DNA from: Malaciobacter pacificus | Lineage (GTDB): Bacteria; Campylobacterota; Campylobacteria; Campylobacterales; Arcobacteraceae | Assembly (NCBI RefSeq): GCF_004214795.1 | Contig: NZ_CP035928.1 | Coordinates: 310,001-374,000, forward strand | Direction of reading: 5' to 3' | Length of the DNA: 64,000 bases | In this document: positions 18,273 through 28,527 of the stretch, piece by piece | Numbering within the stretch: position 1 is the first letter of the stretch | How the letters are laid out: each line of letters opens with the position of its first letter | Notes under the pieces: generated by a model | Database searches by the model: none | What the model was told of the DNA's origin: nothing | Seen by the model: only the letters and a program-made list of their open reading frames with translations | Made by a program: the position numbers and the translations under genes

Positions 18273-18878
18273 ATGTTTCATGAGATAATAGATTTTATAG
18301 TTAGTACAGTTAGTCAGTTAGGATATATTGGAATTTTTTTTATGATGTTCTTAGAGAGCTCATTTTTCCCATTTCCCTCTGAAGTAGTTATGGTACCAGC
18401 AGGATATTTAGCCTATAAAGGTGAAATGAATATATATATAGCTATCTCAGCTGGAATTGCAGGTTCACTTGCAGGAGCACTTTTTAACTATTATTTAGCA
18501 GTAAAATTTGGAAGAAAGTTTTTAATTAAATATGGTAAATATTTTTTTATTAAAGAACAAACTATAGAAAAGATGGAAGAGTTCTTTAAAAAGCATGGAC
18601 ATATCTCTACTTTTTCTGGAAGATTAATCCCTGCTGTTAGGCAATATATTTCATTTCCAGCAGGACTTGCAAGAATGAATCTACTAATTTTTTCTATTTA
18701 TACAAGTTTAGGTGCAGCTATTTGGGTTGTGATTTTAACTCTATTAGGTTATTACTTAGGTGATAATGAAGCCCTTATAAAAGAGTATTTAAGATATATA
18801 ATAGTTGCAATTTTAATCACTCTTGTAATTTTAGGTATTTGGTACTATAAAAGATATAAAAATAGAGCCAGTGTTTAA
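18273..18878 (+). CDS. DedA family membrane protein
   Basis: DedA proteins are inner-membrane proteins linked to undecaprenyl-phosphate and phospholipid recycling and to maintenance of the proton gradient. The 201-residue protein has the E-x(2)-FFPFPSE type re-entrant motif near residue 30-37 and the conserved [16 protein letters not shown] segment, with several hydrophobic helices and a basic C-terminus. An AAGGA site lies upstream of the chosen ATG. The gene overlaps the convergent exporter subunit by 4 bases. Confidence 0.88.
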   Translation: MFHEIIDFIVSTVSQLGYIGIFFMMFLESSFFPFPSEVVMVPAGYLAYKGEMNIYIAISAGIAGSLAGALFNYYLAVKFGRKFLIKYGKYFFIKEQTIEKMEEFFKKHGHISTFSGRLIPAVRQYISFPAGLARMNLLIFSIYTSLGAAIWVVILTLLGYYLGDNEALIKEYLRYIIVAILITLVILGIWYYKRYKNRASV

Positions 18879-19345
18879 ATCACTGGTCTATTTAATCTCA
18901 TATAATATAAAGATGTTAATGCTAAACCAAAACTTATAGCTCCTAAAATTGATATTGCTTTTAATCCATTTTCTATAAAAATTTCAATAAGCTCAGGTGT
19001 TACACCATGAGAATTCATATCAACTAAAGTTATCATTGCTGTAAATGCATAAGTTCCTGGAATCATAGGAATAATTGAAGCTACGGTATAAACAGGTCTA
19101 GGTATCAAGAATTTTTTTGACCATCTTAATGCTACAACCCCTATAAATGCAGAAGCAATAAAAGTTGCTAATTCTATAGATAGTCCTAAATCCATGCAAG
19201 TGTCTTTTATGATGTATGTCATTGCTCCACCAATAGCACAATAAATCAAGGCATTTTTGGGCACATTAAAAAGCATTGCAAAACCAGTTGAAGCAACTGA
19301 AGCGAAAATAGAGTTTATAATAATATCAAAAATCAAACCACTCAT
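18875..19345 (-). CDS. ThrE-type exporter, small (YjjB-like) subunit
   Basis: The 156-residue membrane protein matches the C-terminal half of the threonine/serine exporter ThrE (DUF3815, YjjB-like), with four to five helices and the segment PGTYAFTAM. It acts with the protein encoded just upstream, which supplies the other half. I start at the ATG at 19345, which overlaps the upstream stop by one base (TAATG); a longer frame would extend inside that gene. Substrate is not known; relatives export threonine, serine or succinate. Confidence 0.82.
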   Translation of the reverse strand: MSGLIFDIIINSIFASVASTGFAMLFNVPKNALIYCAIGGAMTYIIKDTCMDLGLSIELATFIASAFIGVVALRWSKKFLIPRPVYTVASIIPMIPGTYAFTAMITLVDMNSHGVTPELIEIFIENGLKAISILGAISFGLALTSLYYMRLNRPVI

Positions 19346-20223
19346 TACCAGCCTTTTATATTTAATACACTCATGGCTAAAATAATACCCATACAAGTTG
19401 CAATTGTAAGAAGTGAAGCTTGAAGCCATCTACCCCAAGCCATACTTAAATATCCTTTGAAGCCATCTAAAAATGATGTAACAAATGGAAATCCAGGGAC
19501 TAATAAAAGTACACTAGCTGCAAATACTACATTTGGAGTATTAGTTAAATTAAATAATAGTGAAGTACTAGATAAAAGTGTAGCTATAAATGCAGTTATA
19601 CCAAAAGTAAGTATCAACATAAATCTTTTTTTAGATAACTCTTGTCTAATATACATAGCAATTGATGAACTAATAAATGTAATTGCAAATGCCCAAATAT
19701 CTGCACCATAAAGATATGAAAATGAAGCACAAGCAAGTCCAACCATTAAAATAACTAACCACCTATTATAATAGTTTGGTTGAATATTTTTCATGTGAGT
19801 AGTTACCCAATCTGAGTCATGTTTATCTTTTTCAATTTCTATTACCATTTTTTGTACATCACATACAATTGACATATTAATTGGTTTGTGATGAACCCTT
19901 CTTGTAGTAGTTGCAGACCTACCTTTTAGAAGTGTAGTTAATACAATAGCAGATGGGATTAGTGAGATTTCTACTGAATCCACTCCTAAGGCTTTTCCTA
20001 ATCTTTGGGCAGTTTGTTCTATTAGAATACTTTCTGCTCCAAACTCTAACATTAATACTGCAGCTTTTATTATTACTCTTGTTATTTTTGATTGTTCTTC
20101 GTAGTCGATGATTTGCTCTTTTCTTAGAAAATTTTTAAGAATTATAATTAAATTATATTTAAAAGTTATGTAGAAGTTGTGTATTTTATTTGCTTTAATT
20201 ATTATTTGATATAATTGCGGCAA
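19345..20223 (-). CDS. ThrE-type exporter, large (YjjP-like) subunit
   Basis: The protein matches the N-terminal ThrE domain (PF06738, YjjP-like): GAESILIEQTAQRLGKALG, then LKGRSATTTRRVHHKPIN, then about five membrane helices. The only upstream standard start is a TTG at 20223, which would give a 292-residue product with about 35 unusual AT-rich residues before the family region. The family-like start is near position 20110, where AAGAAAAGAG lies before an ATC-ATC pair but no ATG, GTG or TTG. So the true start is uncertain, and the given 5' end also overlaps the divergent promoter region. Confidence 0.75.
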   Translation of the reverse strand: MPQLYQIIIKANKIHNFYITFKYNLIIILKNFLRKEQIIDYEEQSKITRVIIKAAVLMLEFGAESILIEQTAQRLGKALGVDSVEISLIPSAIVLTTLLKGRSATTTRRVHHKPINMSIVCDVQKMVIEIEKDKHDSDWVTTHMKNIQPNYYNRWLVILMVGLACASFSYLYGADIWAFAITFISSSIAMYIRQELSKKRFMLILTFGITAFIATLLSSTSLLFNLTNTPNVVFAASVLLLVPGFPFVTSFLDGFKGYLSMAWGRWLQASLLTIATCMGIILAMSVLNIKGW

Positions 20224-20238
20224 TATAAAAGGAAAAAA

Positions 20239-20571
20239 TTGAAAGATTTAACAAAATATTTTACAAATAAAAACGTACTTTTTAAAGATATTAAAGAAGT
20301 TACTCCAAAAGAGCTTGGAAGTAGAAAAAAAATTGGAATTTATAGTGCAACAAGTGTTGATAAGAATTATTATGCAATATTTATAGTTGATGCTAAAAGT
20401 AGATTTTTAAGAAAAAATGCAGAAGATTTAATAGAACTTGGTGGAAAGTTAGCAGATTTTGAAGGTCATAATTTTAAGAAAAAAGAGTTACTGATTTCAA
20501 GTCCACTATGTAGTAAAGCAAAAACATTTTTAAAAGAAAACGGATGGAGTGTAAGAGTTGATTTTATGTGA
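20239..20571 (+). CDS. Conserved hypothetical protein upstream of coaX
   Basis: I do not recognise a named family for this 110-residue soluble protein. It starts at a TTG with AAAGGA 6 bases upstream; an earlier TTG at 20215 lacks such a site. It contains GIYSATSVDKNYYAIFIVDAKSRF and ends inside the coaX start (14-base overlap), so the products are likely co-translated. The charged, mixed alpha/beta composition suggests a small cytosolic protein, perhaps helping the biosynthetic enzymes that follow. Confidence 0.72.
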   Translation: MKDLTKYFTNKNVLFKDIKEVTPKELGSRKKIGIYSATSVDKNYYAIFIVDAKSRFLRKNAEDLIELGGKLADFEGHNFKKKELLISSPLCSKAKTFLKENGWSVRVDFM

Positions 20572-21184
20572 TATTGGTAATAGCACTTACCACTTTTTCA
20601 TCAAGGGAAAACATAAAAAATATTTTTTAGATGAAAAGCTTCCAAAATTTGATGAAGAAATATATTATGTATCAGTAAATAAAAGCGCGACTAAAGAGTT
20701 GAAAAAAGTTAATCCTCAAGCTAAAAATATCAAGAAATTAATGAATTTTAAGACTTCTTATGTAGGACTTGGTATTGATAGGGCAATTGCTAGTTATTTT
20801 GAAAAAGATTCAGTAATAGTTGATGCAGGTAGTGCGATTACTGTTGATATTATGTCAAAAGGAAAGCATCAAGGTGGATTTATATTACCTGGATTTAGAG
20901 CATTTATGAAAACTTATCCAAAAATTTCCAAAAAACTAAAGTTTGATTTTGAAAAAAATATAAATTTAGATAAAATACCGCTTCAAACAAAAGATGCTAT
21001 TACATACGCTATGATGAAATCTATCATTTTACCAATCAAAGAAGTAAGCGAAAACAAAAAAATCATCTTCACAGGTGGAGATGGAAAACTATTAAGTAAA
21101 TATTTTGAAAATAGCACATACAAAAAAGATTTAATATTTGAGAACATGAAAAGGATTATTGATGCTAACGATTGCATTGCCTAA
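20558..21184 (+). CDS. coaX: Type III pantothenate kinase
   Basis: CoaX phosphorylates pantothenate, the first step of coenzyme A synthesis, and belongs to the ASKHA fold. The 208-residue protein has the N-terminal phosphate motif LCDIGNS, the pantothenate-site GLGIDRA, VDAGSAITVDIM and HQGGFILPG. The start is a TTG with GGAG upstream, 14 bases before the end of the preceding gene. It overlaps hisG by 23 bases. This short form (about 210 residues) is usual in Campylobacterota. Confidence 0.9.
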   Translation: MILCDIGNSTYHFFIKGKHKKYFLDEKLPKFDEEIYYVSVNKSATKELKKVNPQAKNIKKLMNFKTSYVGLGIDRAIASYFEKDSVIVDAGSAITVDIMSKGKHQGGFILPGFRAFMKTYPKISKKLKFDFEKNINLDKIPLQTKDAITYAMMKSIILPIKEVSENKKIIFTGGDGKLLSKYFENSTYKKDLIFENMKRIIDANDCIA

Positions 21185-21770
21185 GGGAAGAATTGCAGAA
21201 GAGACTTTAGACAAATTTGAGAAAGCTTTTGGTGAAAAATTTGTATTTGAGAATAGAAAACTTATCTTAGAAAAAAGTGGTTTTAGATTTTTAAATGTAA
21301 GAAACCAAGATGTACCAACATATGTAATGCATGGGGCAGCAGATTTAGGAGTTGTAGGACAAGATGTTTTAGAAGAAAAAGAGTATGACTTAATCAAACT
21401 TCTAAACCTACAACTTGGAAAATGTAAAGTTGCTTTTGGTCTAAGAAAGGGTGAAAAACTTGATATGACTAAAAGTAAAATTACAGTTGCAACAAAACAT
21501 GAAAAAATAGCTAAAAAATACTTTGAAGAAAAAGCAATGGCAGTTGAGATTATCAAACTTTATGGTTCTATTGAACTTGCACCATTAGTTGGTTTATCAG
21601 ATTGTATTGTTGATATTGTTGAAACTGGTGAAACAATGAAACAAAATGGTCTTGAAGTAGGTCCTACTATCATGGAAAGTTCTGCACACTTAATTGCTAA
21701 TAAAAACTCATTTTACGCTAAAAAAGATTTAATCTTAGATTTAAAAGAAAAGATAGAAGCTACTTTATAA
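21162..21770 (+). CDS. hisG: ATP phosphoribosyltransferase, short form
   Basis: HisG joins ATP and PRPP in the first step of histidine synthesis. At 202 residues it is the short form, which lacks the C-terminal regulatory domain and in known systems works with the HisZ subunit. ALPKGRIAE at the start, GAADLGVVGQDVL and DIVETGETMKQNGLE are the family segments. I use the ATG at 21162 with AAGGA upstream; a TTG directly before it is possible. The start lies inside coaX. hisZ is not in this window. Confidence 0.93.
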   Translation: MLTIALPKGRIAEETLDKFEKAFGEKFVFENRKLILEKSGFRFLNVRNQDVPTYVMHGAADLGVVGQDVLEEKEYDLIKLLNLQLGKCKVAFGLRKGEKLDMTKSKITVATKHEKIAKKYFEEKAMAVEIIKLYGSIELAPLVGLSDCIVDIVETGETMKQNGLEVGPTIMESSAHLIANKNSFYAKKDLILDLKEKIEATL

Positions 21771-22462
21771 TGGGATTAGAACTATACTCTAAAATAGAAC
21801 CTTTCTTAGATTTTGAAGATGAGGTTTATACTTTACACAAACAGTTTATGGAGTTTGTGATGGTAAATGAACTTGATAACATCATTGATATTGGATGTGG
21901 TCAAGGATACTTTTTAGAAAATCTTAAAATCAATGGTAAAAAAGCTTTTGGAACAGACCTTAGTGTAGAGCAAATCAAAGTTTGCCAAGAAAAAGGCTTA
22001 GATGCCAAAGCAATACCACTAAATGAAGTTAGTGAAAAGTTTGATTGTTCAACAGCAATTTTTGATGTATTAAACTATATTCCAAAAGAACACTTAGAAA
22101 CTTTTATAAAAGAGTCTTATGATGTTTTAAATGATGGTGGATATTTTGTATTTGATGTAAACTCATACTTTGGATTTGATGAGATTGCCCAAGGCTGCAT
22201 TACTATAGATTTAGAAGATAGATTTATAGCTATTGATGCAAACTTTGATGAAAAAAACTTACAAACAGACCTAACAGTTTTTACTCAAAATGATAATGGA
22301 ACTTTCACTAAAGAAAGTGATAGTATAGTTCAAGAGTACCACTCAAAAGAGTACTTAGAAAAACTACTAAAAAAATGTGGTTTTGAAGTACAAGAAATTA
22401 GAGACTTCAATCTTCACAGCGATGAAGATGCTGATAAACTAATATTTATTTGTAAAAAATAG
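21770..22462 (+). CDS. Class I SAM-dependent methyltransferase
   Basis: The 230-residue protein has the SAM-binding motif I DIGCGQGYFL at about residues 41-50 and the acidic post-motif GTDLS, followed by STAIFDVLNYIP. Its substrate is not evident; the family includes metabolite and protein methylases. It starts one base inside the hisG stop (TAATG), so it belongs to the 20239-22462 operon. Nothing in the sequence links it to histidine synthesis. Confidence 0.82.
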   Translation: MGLELYSKIEPFLDFEDEVYTLHKQFMEFVMVNELDNIIDIGCGQGYFLENLKINGKKAFGTDLSVEQIKVCQEKGLDAKAIPLNEVSEKFDCSTAIFDVLNYIPKEHLETFIKESYDVLNDGGYFVFDVNSYFGFDEIAQGCITIDLEDRFIAIDANFDEKNLQTDLTVFTQNDNGTFTKESDSIVQEYHSKEYLEKLLKKCGFEVQEIRDFNLHSDEDADKLIFICKK

Positions 22463-22626
22463 ATATTAGTTTTATTACATAATTCTAATTTTAATAATTA
22501 CTATTATAAAAATATAAATAAATTTTATAATTTACATAAATAAAGTATATAAAGTAAAAGTATTTTTACCAAAAAAACTATATAATTTTAGCTATTCCCA
22601 ATAAATTATTTGTAGTAGGAGGGTTT

Positions 22627-24546
22627 ATGGAATCGTTAAAGTCAAAGTTATTGCTTTTTTCTTTAGTACCTTTTTTATTAGGTGTTATTTTATTATCTAT
22701 TATAAATTATATAAACACAGATATAGTTTTAGAAGATACACTTAGTAATTTTGAAAAGTCAACTATTAAAGAGAAACAATCACTATTAAGAAATGAGTTG
22801 GTATCAATTAAATCATTAGTTGACAATATATTATCAAAAACTGATGATATTGAAGAAGCAAAAATAAGAATAATTGATTTATTAAGTGGTATTAGATACT
22901 TAGAAGATAATAGTGGTTATTTCTTTGCTTATGAAAAAAGAGATGATGGTTACTATTTTGGATTTCATCCAATAAAACCACAGTTAAATGGTAAGAAAAC
23001 AAATATAGAAAAGCCTGATATAAAAGGTTATGCTTTTAGGAAAGATTTAATTAACTTTGCAAAAGATAATAAATTTGTTACATATTCCTATGAAAGACCA
23101 AACACAAAAGAAATTGTACCAAAAATGGCATCTTCTGTTTATATTCCAAAATTACAATGGACTATAGTTACTGGTATTTATGTTGATGATATTGAAAAGC
23201 AAATGAATGTATTAGAAGAGAATATTGCAAACTCTATAAATAATTCTTTGATGATTTCTGTATTAGTGTGTGTTGTACTGATTATTTTAACTGTAATAAT
23301 TATTCTTCCTTCTTTAAATAAAGTATTGATTGAACCAATATACAAATTTCAAGATGGTTTAGTTAACTTTTTTGATTATCTAAATAAAAAAAGTACTGAT
23401 ATAGAGTTTGTTGAGTTAAAGACAAAAGATGAGCTAGGTCAAATGTCAAACTTATTAAATGAAAATATAAAAAAAGTACAAAAAGATATCGAAGAAGATA
23501 GACATATAATTGAAGATACAATTAAAGTTTTAGGTGAGTTTCAAAAAGGTGATTTATCTCAAAGACTTGAAACAAATGTATCAAATGAAGCCTTAATTAA
23601 ATTAAAATCTGTTTTAAACAACATGGCAGAGAATTTAGAAAAGAATATTGAAAATGTTTTAAGTGTATTAGATGAGTATAGTAACTATAAATATACTAAT
23701 AAAGTAAATCCTGATGGTTTAACTCAACACTTATTAAAATTAGCAGAAGGTGTTAATACTTTAGGTTTATCTATTACTACAATGTTAGTAGAAAATAAAA
23801 AGAATGGTTTAAATCTAAAAGAGAGTTCAAACACACTTTTAAGCAATGTTCAAATTTTAAATAATAGTTCAAATGAGGCTGCCTCAAATTTAGAGGAAAC
23901 TGCAGCAGCTTTACAGCAAATGACTTCAAATATTAGAGACAATACTCAAACAGTTGCTCAAATGTCAAATTTAGCAAATACTGTTACTAAGTCTGTTAAA
24001 GATGGAGAAGTACTTGCTTCTAAAACTTATAGCTCAATGGATGATATAAATACTCAAATCTCTTCAATTAATGAAGCTATTGTGGTAATTGATCAGATTG
24101 CATTTCAAACAAATATTCTATCCCTAAACGCAGCAGTAGAAGCAGCAACAGCAGGTGAAGCAGGAAAAGGATTCGCAGTAGTTGCTCAAGAGGTGAGAAA
24201 CTTAGCTTCAAGAAGCGCAGAAGCTGCAAAAGAGATTAAAGATTTAGTTGAAAATGCTACTTCAAAAGCAAATGATGGAAAAAATATAGCAACTAATATG
24301 GCTGATGGTTATGTTGAACTTAATCAAAATATTTTAGATACTATTGAGTTAATAAAAAATATAGAGTTTTCTAGTAAAGAACAGCTAAGTGGAATAGAGC
24401 AAATTAATGATGCTGTTTCATCTTTAGATAGACAAACTCAAGAAAATGCTAAAATAGCTTATGAAACACATGAGGTTGCCACTTCAACAGATAAGATTGC
24501 AACAACAGTAATAGATAATGTAAATAAAAAAGTGTTTAAAGAATAA
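22627..24546 (+). CDS. Methyl-accepting chemotaxis protein with Cache sensor
   Basis: The 639-residue receptor has a membrane helix at about 8-28, a periplasmic single-Cache-type sensor ([19 protein letters not shown] near 100), a second helix at about 206-230, a HAMP region, and a long coiled-coil signalling domain with the conserved tip [19 protein letters not shown]. It lacks the C-terminal pentapeptide used for CheR docking in enteric receptors. It has its own promoter region of 160 bases and a bidirectional hairpin downstream. The ligand is unknown; small organic acids are common for this sensor type. Confidence 0.92.
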   Translation: MESLKSKLLLFSLVPFLLGVILLSIINYINTDIVLEDTLSNFEKSTIKEKQSLLRNELVSIKSLVDNILSKTDDIEEAKIRIIDLLSGIRYLEDNSGYFFAYEKRDDGYYFGFHPIKPQLNGKKTNIEKPDIKGYAFRKDLINFAKDNKFVTYSYERPNTKEIVPKMASSVYIPKLQWTIVTGIYVDDIEKQMNVLEENIANSINNSLMISVLVCVVLIILTVIIILPSLNKVLIEPIYKFQDGLVNFFDYLNKKSTDIEFVELKTKDELGQMSNLLNENIKKVQKDIEEDRHIIEDTIKVLGEFQKGDLSQRLETNVSNEALIKLKSVLNNMAENLEKNIENVLSVLDEYSNYKYTNKVNPDGLTQHLLKLAEGVNTLGLSITTMLVENKKNGLNLKESSNTLLSNVQILNNSSNEAASNLEETAAALQQMTSNIRDNTQTVAQMSNLANTVTKSVKDGEVLASKTYSSMDDINTQISSINEAIVVIDQIAFQTNILSLNAAVEAATAGEAGKGFAVVAQEVRNLASRSAEAAKEIKDLVENATSKANDGKNIATNMADGYVELNQNILDTIELIKNIEFSSKEQLSGIEQINDAVSSLDRQTQENAKIAYETHEVATSTDKIATTVIDNVNKKVFKE

Positions 24547-24573
24547 AAAGATTGATTTAAAATCAATCTTTTA
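24545..24573. terminator. Bidirectional terminator between MCP gene and trpS
   Basis: AAAAGATTGATTT and AAATCAATCTTTT form a near-perfect stem with T-rich ends on both strands, serving the chemoreceptor gene and the convergent trpS. Confidence 0.8.
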
Positions 24574-24578
24574 TATGA

Positions 24579-25544
24579 TTAAATTAATCCAACTGCATCT
24601 CTAATAATTTCCATTTTAGCAGAAGCTATTTTTCTAGCTTTATCTGCCCCAAAAGCTAAAATATCATGTACTTCTTTTGGATTATTTAAGAAGTGTTCTC
24701 TTTTTTGAACGTATGGTTCAAAATGCTCATTGATTTTATCAAGAAGTGTTAATTTAAAGTGACCATATCCTTCACCAGGAGTTGCATATCTTTGTTGTAA
24801 CTGCTGTAATTCATTATCATTCATAAATAGTTCACAAAGTTTATAAATATTACAATTCTCCCACTCTTTAGGCTCATCAAGTTCTTTAGAGTCAGTTACG
24901 ATTCCCATAACTTGTTTTTTAATTTTTTTCTTAGTATTAAACATATCAATAGTATTGTTGTATGATTTTGACATTTTAGCTCCATCTGTTCCTGGAACTG
25001 TTGCAACATTGTCATCTACTTTTGATTCAGGCATTACAAAAACTTCTTTACCATAAGCATGATTAAATGAATTTGCAATATCTCTTGTCATTTCCACATG
25101 TTGAATTTGATCTTTTCCAACTGGCACTATATTTGAATCAAATAGTAAGATATCAGCTGCCATTAAAACTGGATATGAAAATAGTCCATGATTAGCTTGA
25201 ATACCACGTGCAGTTTTGTCTTTGTATGAGTGAGCTCTTTCAAGCAGTCCCATTGAAGTATGATTTGATAATAACCAGTAAAGTTCTAAAACCTCTTTTA
25301 CATGATGTTGTACCCAAAATGTAGATTTCTCTGGGTCCATACCAAGTGCTAAAAAGTTTACTGCTGCTTCAAAAGTGTTTTGTTCTAAAACCTCTTTTTC
25401 TTTTACTGAAGTTAGTGCGTGATATGATGCAATAAATGCAAATAAATCACCATCATCTTGTGATTCAATCATTGGTTTAATCATACCAAAGTAGTTACCG
25501 ATATGAATAGTTCCAGATGGTTGAATTCCTGATAAAATTCTCAA
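24579..25544 (-). CDS. trpS: Tryptophanyl-tRNA synthetase
   Basis: The class Ic synthetase charges tRNA-Trp. The 321-residue protein shows the HIGH-type motif HIGN within SGIQPSGTIHIGNYFG and the KMSKS motif in GAKMSKSYNN. Length is normal for the bacterial enzyme. It is read leftwards and ends a few bases from the shared terminator. Confidence 0.96.
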   Translation of the reverse strand: MRILSGIQPSGTIHIGNYFGMIKPMIESQDDGDLFAFIASYHALTSVKEKEVLEQNTFEAAVNFLALGMDPEKSTFWVQHHVKEVLELYWLLSNHTSMGLLERAHSYKDKTARGIQANHGLFSYPVLMAADILLFDSNIVPVGKDQIQHVEMTRDIANSFNHAYGKEVFVMPESKVDDNVATVPGTDGAKMSKSYNNTIDMFNTKKKIKKQVMGIVTDSKELDEPKEWENCNIYKLCELFMNDNELQQLQQRYATPGEGYGHFKLTLLDKINEHFEPYVQKREHFLNNPKEVHDILAFGADKARKIASAKMEIIRDAVGLI

Positions 25545-25593
25545 ATCAAAGTCCTTTTATTTTTTGCTGACATTATATCAAAACTACCTAAAA

Positions 25594-26871
25594 TTACTCA
25601 CTTTGGATTCTAATGTTTGACTTTGATATAATTAACTCAATATGCATGATTAAATCATAGTATTCTCCCATATATGCAAGGGGAACTTTTGTCTCATCTT
25701 TAATCTCTTTTTTTAATTTTTCTAAGTCATTTAGTTTGTCTTTTAACTCTTCTTTACTAAGCCCTTCTAATGATAAATCAAGGGCTTGAAGTTCGTCATA
25801 CCATCTATAAATTTTTGACCTAATGCTCCATCTATATAAAGGAAATATCCCTTTAAAAATAGGAATCATTAATGTAATTAAAGGAATTAATAAAATTTTT
25901 AATCTATCCAAATTTGAAGCTATCCAATATGGAAAAATCTTTTCTAGCCAAGTATCTCCATGGGTAAAATATCTTTGAGCCTCTTCATTTATAGGAATAG
26001 TTATACCACTAAGAGTTGGGAATTCATTTTCTTTTTCAAACATTCCTTTTTGAGAGTGTGCTTCTTTTACTTTTTTTATAAAAATTCTAATTAGTTCATC
26101 AGAAAATTCATTATGTGTTACTAGTAATGCAGTAGTTGCTAATAGTCTTTTATCTTCATTTGGTAAATTTTTATGAAGATTTACTGTTCCTTCATATAAG
26201 TTGACACTATTTAAGTAAGTAAATTTTTTACTATAAGCATTTGCTCTTCTAAATGAAAATAGATTTATATCTTTATTTTGTAATAACTCTTTTAAAATTT
26301 TATTATTTGAAGAAGTGACCAAAAACATTGCATCTATCTTTCCTGAAATTAATGCTTCTTTAGCTTCTATTGTGTTAAGGTTTAAAAGCTTACTATTTTC
26401 ATTATTAATACCATTTGTTTTTAAAACTTCTAAGCTTAAATCTTCAGTGCCACTTTTAGCTTCACCAATAGAAATTTTTTTACCATTTAAATCTTTAATA
26501 TATTCTACATCATGTAATTTTTTATTATAAAATATCCATAGTGGTTCATTGTATACTGATGCTAAGGCTTCAATATTTGAAGAGTTCTTTATACTACCAT
26601 TTTGAACAAAAGCAATATCAACTTTATTTGATTGTATTAATTCTAGATTTTCTATAGAACCACTTGTATTTATGATATTTACTTTTACTTTCTCTTTTTC
26701 TAATAATTCTTTATATTTTAGTGCTGTTTCATAATATTGACCTGATTTTGAACCAGTTGCTATGGTAATCTCTTTTTTAGGACTAGGTTGTATAAATTGA
26801 GCAGTAATATAAAATAGAATTACACCAATTATAATCATAAGTAAAGTAACATTTAAAAATTTATTTTTCAT
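25594..26871 (-). CDS. TAXI-type solute-binding protein with C-terminal membrane and cytosolic extension
   Basis: The protein (425 residues from the ATG at 26871, preceded by GAAAG; a TTG at 26886 is less likely) starts with a membrane anchor, then has a TAXI family periplasmic binding domain (TIATGSKSGQYYETA, VDIAFVQNG, SIGEAKSGTEDL). A second membrane helix near residue 325-345 is followed by an 80-residue charged, helical tail. TAXI proteins normally feed a TRAP transporter with a fused DctM-like subunit; none is adjacent. The membrane-anchored form with a cytosolic tail may be a sensor rather than a transporter part. Confidence 0.78.
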   Translation of the reverse strand: MKNKFLNVTLLMIIIGVILFYITAQFIQPSPKKEITIATGSKSGQYYETALKYKELLEKEKVKVNIINTSGSIENLELIQSNKVDIAFVQNGSIKNSSNIEALASVYNEPLWIFYNKKLHDVEYIKDLNGKKISIGEAKSGTEDLSLEVLKTNGINNENSKLLNLNTIEAKEALISGKIDAMFLVTSSNNKILKELLQNKDINLFSFRRANAYSKKFTYLNSVNLYEGTVNLHKNLPNEDKRLLATTALLVTHNEFSDELIRIFIKKVKEAHSQKGMFEKENEFPTLSGITIPINEEAQRYFTHGDTWLEKIFPYWIASNLDRLKILLIPLITLMIPIFKGIFPLYRWSIRSKIYRWYDELQALDLSLEGLSKEELKDKLNDLEKLKKEIKDETKVPLAYMGEYYDLIMHIELIISKSNIRIQSE

Positions 26872-26990
26872 CAAAAAGTCTTTCAAGGTTTATTGTTAAA
26901 AACTTTATAATAAGTAGGATTATATTTAACTAAAAGTATATGATATAAAACTTTTGATAGAATTTCAAAAATTTAAAAAGGAGATATTAT

Positions 26991-27197
26991 ATGACTACAG
27001 TTAAAGTTGAAAGACAATGTGGCTGTTTTAGAAACTCTGATTATGAAGCAGAGTCGCAATTTGAAACAGTTGATGAAGCATTACAAAAAGCACAATTAAT
27101 GTGTATTTCTATGAATGAAGACTTCTGTCATAAACATAAGTTCAAAGCAGAGTATGTTGATGGTGAAGTTATTATTAAAATGGAAATGAACGGATAA
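26991..27197 (+). CDS. Small cysteine-containing conserved protein
   Basis: This 68-residue acidic protein starts at an ATG with a strong AAGGAG site. It has CGCF at residues 10-13 and CISMNEDFCHKHKF near residue 38-51, giving four cysteines and two histidines that could bind a metal. I do not recognise a characterised family. It is alone between the TAXI gene (divergent) and serS. Confidence 0.7.
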   Translation: MTTVKVERQCGCFRNSDYEAESQFETVDEALQKAQLMCISMNEDFCHKHKFKAEYVDGEVIIKMEMNG

Positions 27198-27266
27198 TTT
27201 TTTATTCTAATCTCTTTGTAGATTTTTTTAGCTATAATGCAAAAAAATTAAAGACAAAGAGTTAGA

Positions 27267-28505
27267 ATGATTGATATAAAACTACTACAAAAAGAGTTCG
27301 ATACAACTGCAACTGCCTTAAAAAGAAAAGGTGTATCTCAAGATATTCTTGACAGTCTTCAACAAATCTCACTTACAGCAAAAGCTAAAAGACAAGAGAT
27401 GGAAGATGTTACTGCTGAACAAAATAAATTATCAAAAGAGTTTGGAAGATATAAAAAAGAGGGACTAGATATTGCTCCTTTACAAGCTCAAATCAATGAA
27501 TTAAAATCACAAAAACAAATTTTTGAAGATGAAGTTAGAGCTATAGAAGATGAGTTAACTAAATTAGCACTTGGAATTCCAAATCTTCCTGATGAAAATG
27601 TTCCAAATGGAGCAAATGAAGATGAAAATGTTGTTTTAGAAGTTATTGGTGAAAAACCATCTTTTGATTTTGAACCAAAAGAGCACTGGGATTTAGATAA
27701 TGGTTGGTTAGATTTTGAAAGAGGTGTTAAACTAGCAAAATCAAGATTCTCAGCTATTAGAGGTGAGGGTGCAAGATTAGAGAGAGCTTTAATCAACTAC
27801 ATGTTAGATTTTAACAGACAAAGAGGTTTTGAAGAGTGGTATGTTCCATTTATGGCAAATACAAATACACTTCAAGGAACAGGTCAATTACCAAAATTTG
27901 AAGATGATTTATTTAAAATTGAAGGTGAAGATTTATACTTAATTCCAACAGCAGAAGTATCACTTACAAATCTTTATAATGATGAAATAGTACCGGCTGA
28001 AGAGTTACCACTTATGCTTACATCTTATACTCCTTGTTTTAGAAAAGAAGCGGGAAGTGCAGGAAGGGATACAAGAGGTTTAATTAGACAACACCAGTTT
28101 GACAAGGTTGAAATGGTAGCTATTACTAAAGCAGATGAATCAGATGAAGTATTTGAAAAAATGGTATCTTGTGCTAGTGATTTATTAAGCTCACTTGGAC
28201 TTGCTCATCAAAAAGTAATGTTATGTACTGGTGACCTTGGATTTAGTGCAGCTAAAACAATAGATTTAGAAGTTTGGTTACCAGGTCAAGGAAAATTTAG
28301 AGAGATTTCTTCAATTTCGAATACAAGAGAATTCCAAGCTAGACGTGCAAAAATTAGATATAAAGATGGAAAGAAAAATGTATTAGCTCATACATTAAAC
28401 GGTTCATCATTAGCAGTTGGAAGAACACTGTTAGCTATTATGGAAAACTATCAAAGAGAAGATGGAACAGTTGCTATTCCTGAAGTTCTTAAAAAATATA
28501 TGTAA
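27267..28505 (+). CDS. serS: Seryl-tRNA synthetase
   Basis: SerRS charges tRNA-Ser and tRNA-Sec. The 412-residue class II enzyme has the N-terminal coiled-coil arm (about residues 25-105), motif 2 in [22 protein letters not shown] and motif 3 in [19 protein letters not shown]. Length is normal. A terminator hairpin follows directly. Confidence 0.96.
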   Translation: MIDIKLLQKEFDTTATALKRKGVSQDILDSLQQISLTAKAKRQEMEDVTAEQNKLSKEFGRYKKEGLDIAPLQAQINELKSQKQIFEDEVRAIEDELTKLALGIPNLPDENVPNGANEDENVVLEVIGEKPSFDFEPKEHWDLDNGWLDFERGVKLAKSRFSAIRGEGARLERALINYMLDFNRQRGFEEWYVPFMANTNTLQGTGQLPKFEDDLFKIEGEDLYLIPTAEVSLTNLYNDEIVPAEELPLMLTSYTPCFRKEAGSAGRDTRGLIRQHQFDKVEMVAITKADESDEVFEKMVSCASDLLSSLGLAHQKVMLCTGDLGFSAAKTIDLEVWLPGQGKFREISSISNTREFQARRAKIRYKDGKKNVLAHTLNGSSLAVGRTLLAIMENYQREDGTVAIPEVLKKYM

Positions 28506-28527
28506 AAGTTAGCTTCTGCTAGCTTTT
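28504..28527 (+). terminator. Terminator after serS
   Basis: AAAAGTTAGC and GCTAGCTTTT (10 bp, one G-U pair, loop of 4) overlap the serS stop codon and end in TTTT. Confidence 0.7.

Noticed and set aside
18875-20223. Exporter split in two as a sign of a broken ThrE gene
   Set aside because: The two-subunit form (YjjP and YjjB type) with a TAATG overlap is a normal arrangement.
27228-27240. AGCTATAAT before serS, resembling the second half of the PQQ box
   Set aside because: There is no first half-site 11 bp upstream, and GCTATAAT is simply a usual -10 region here.
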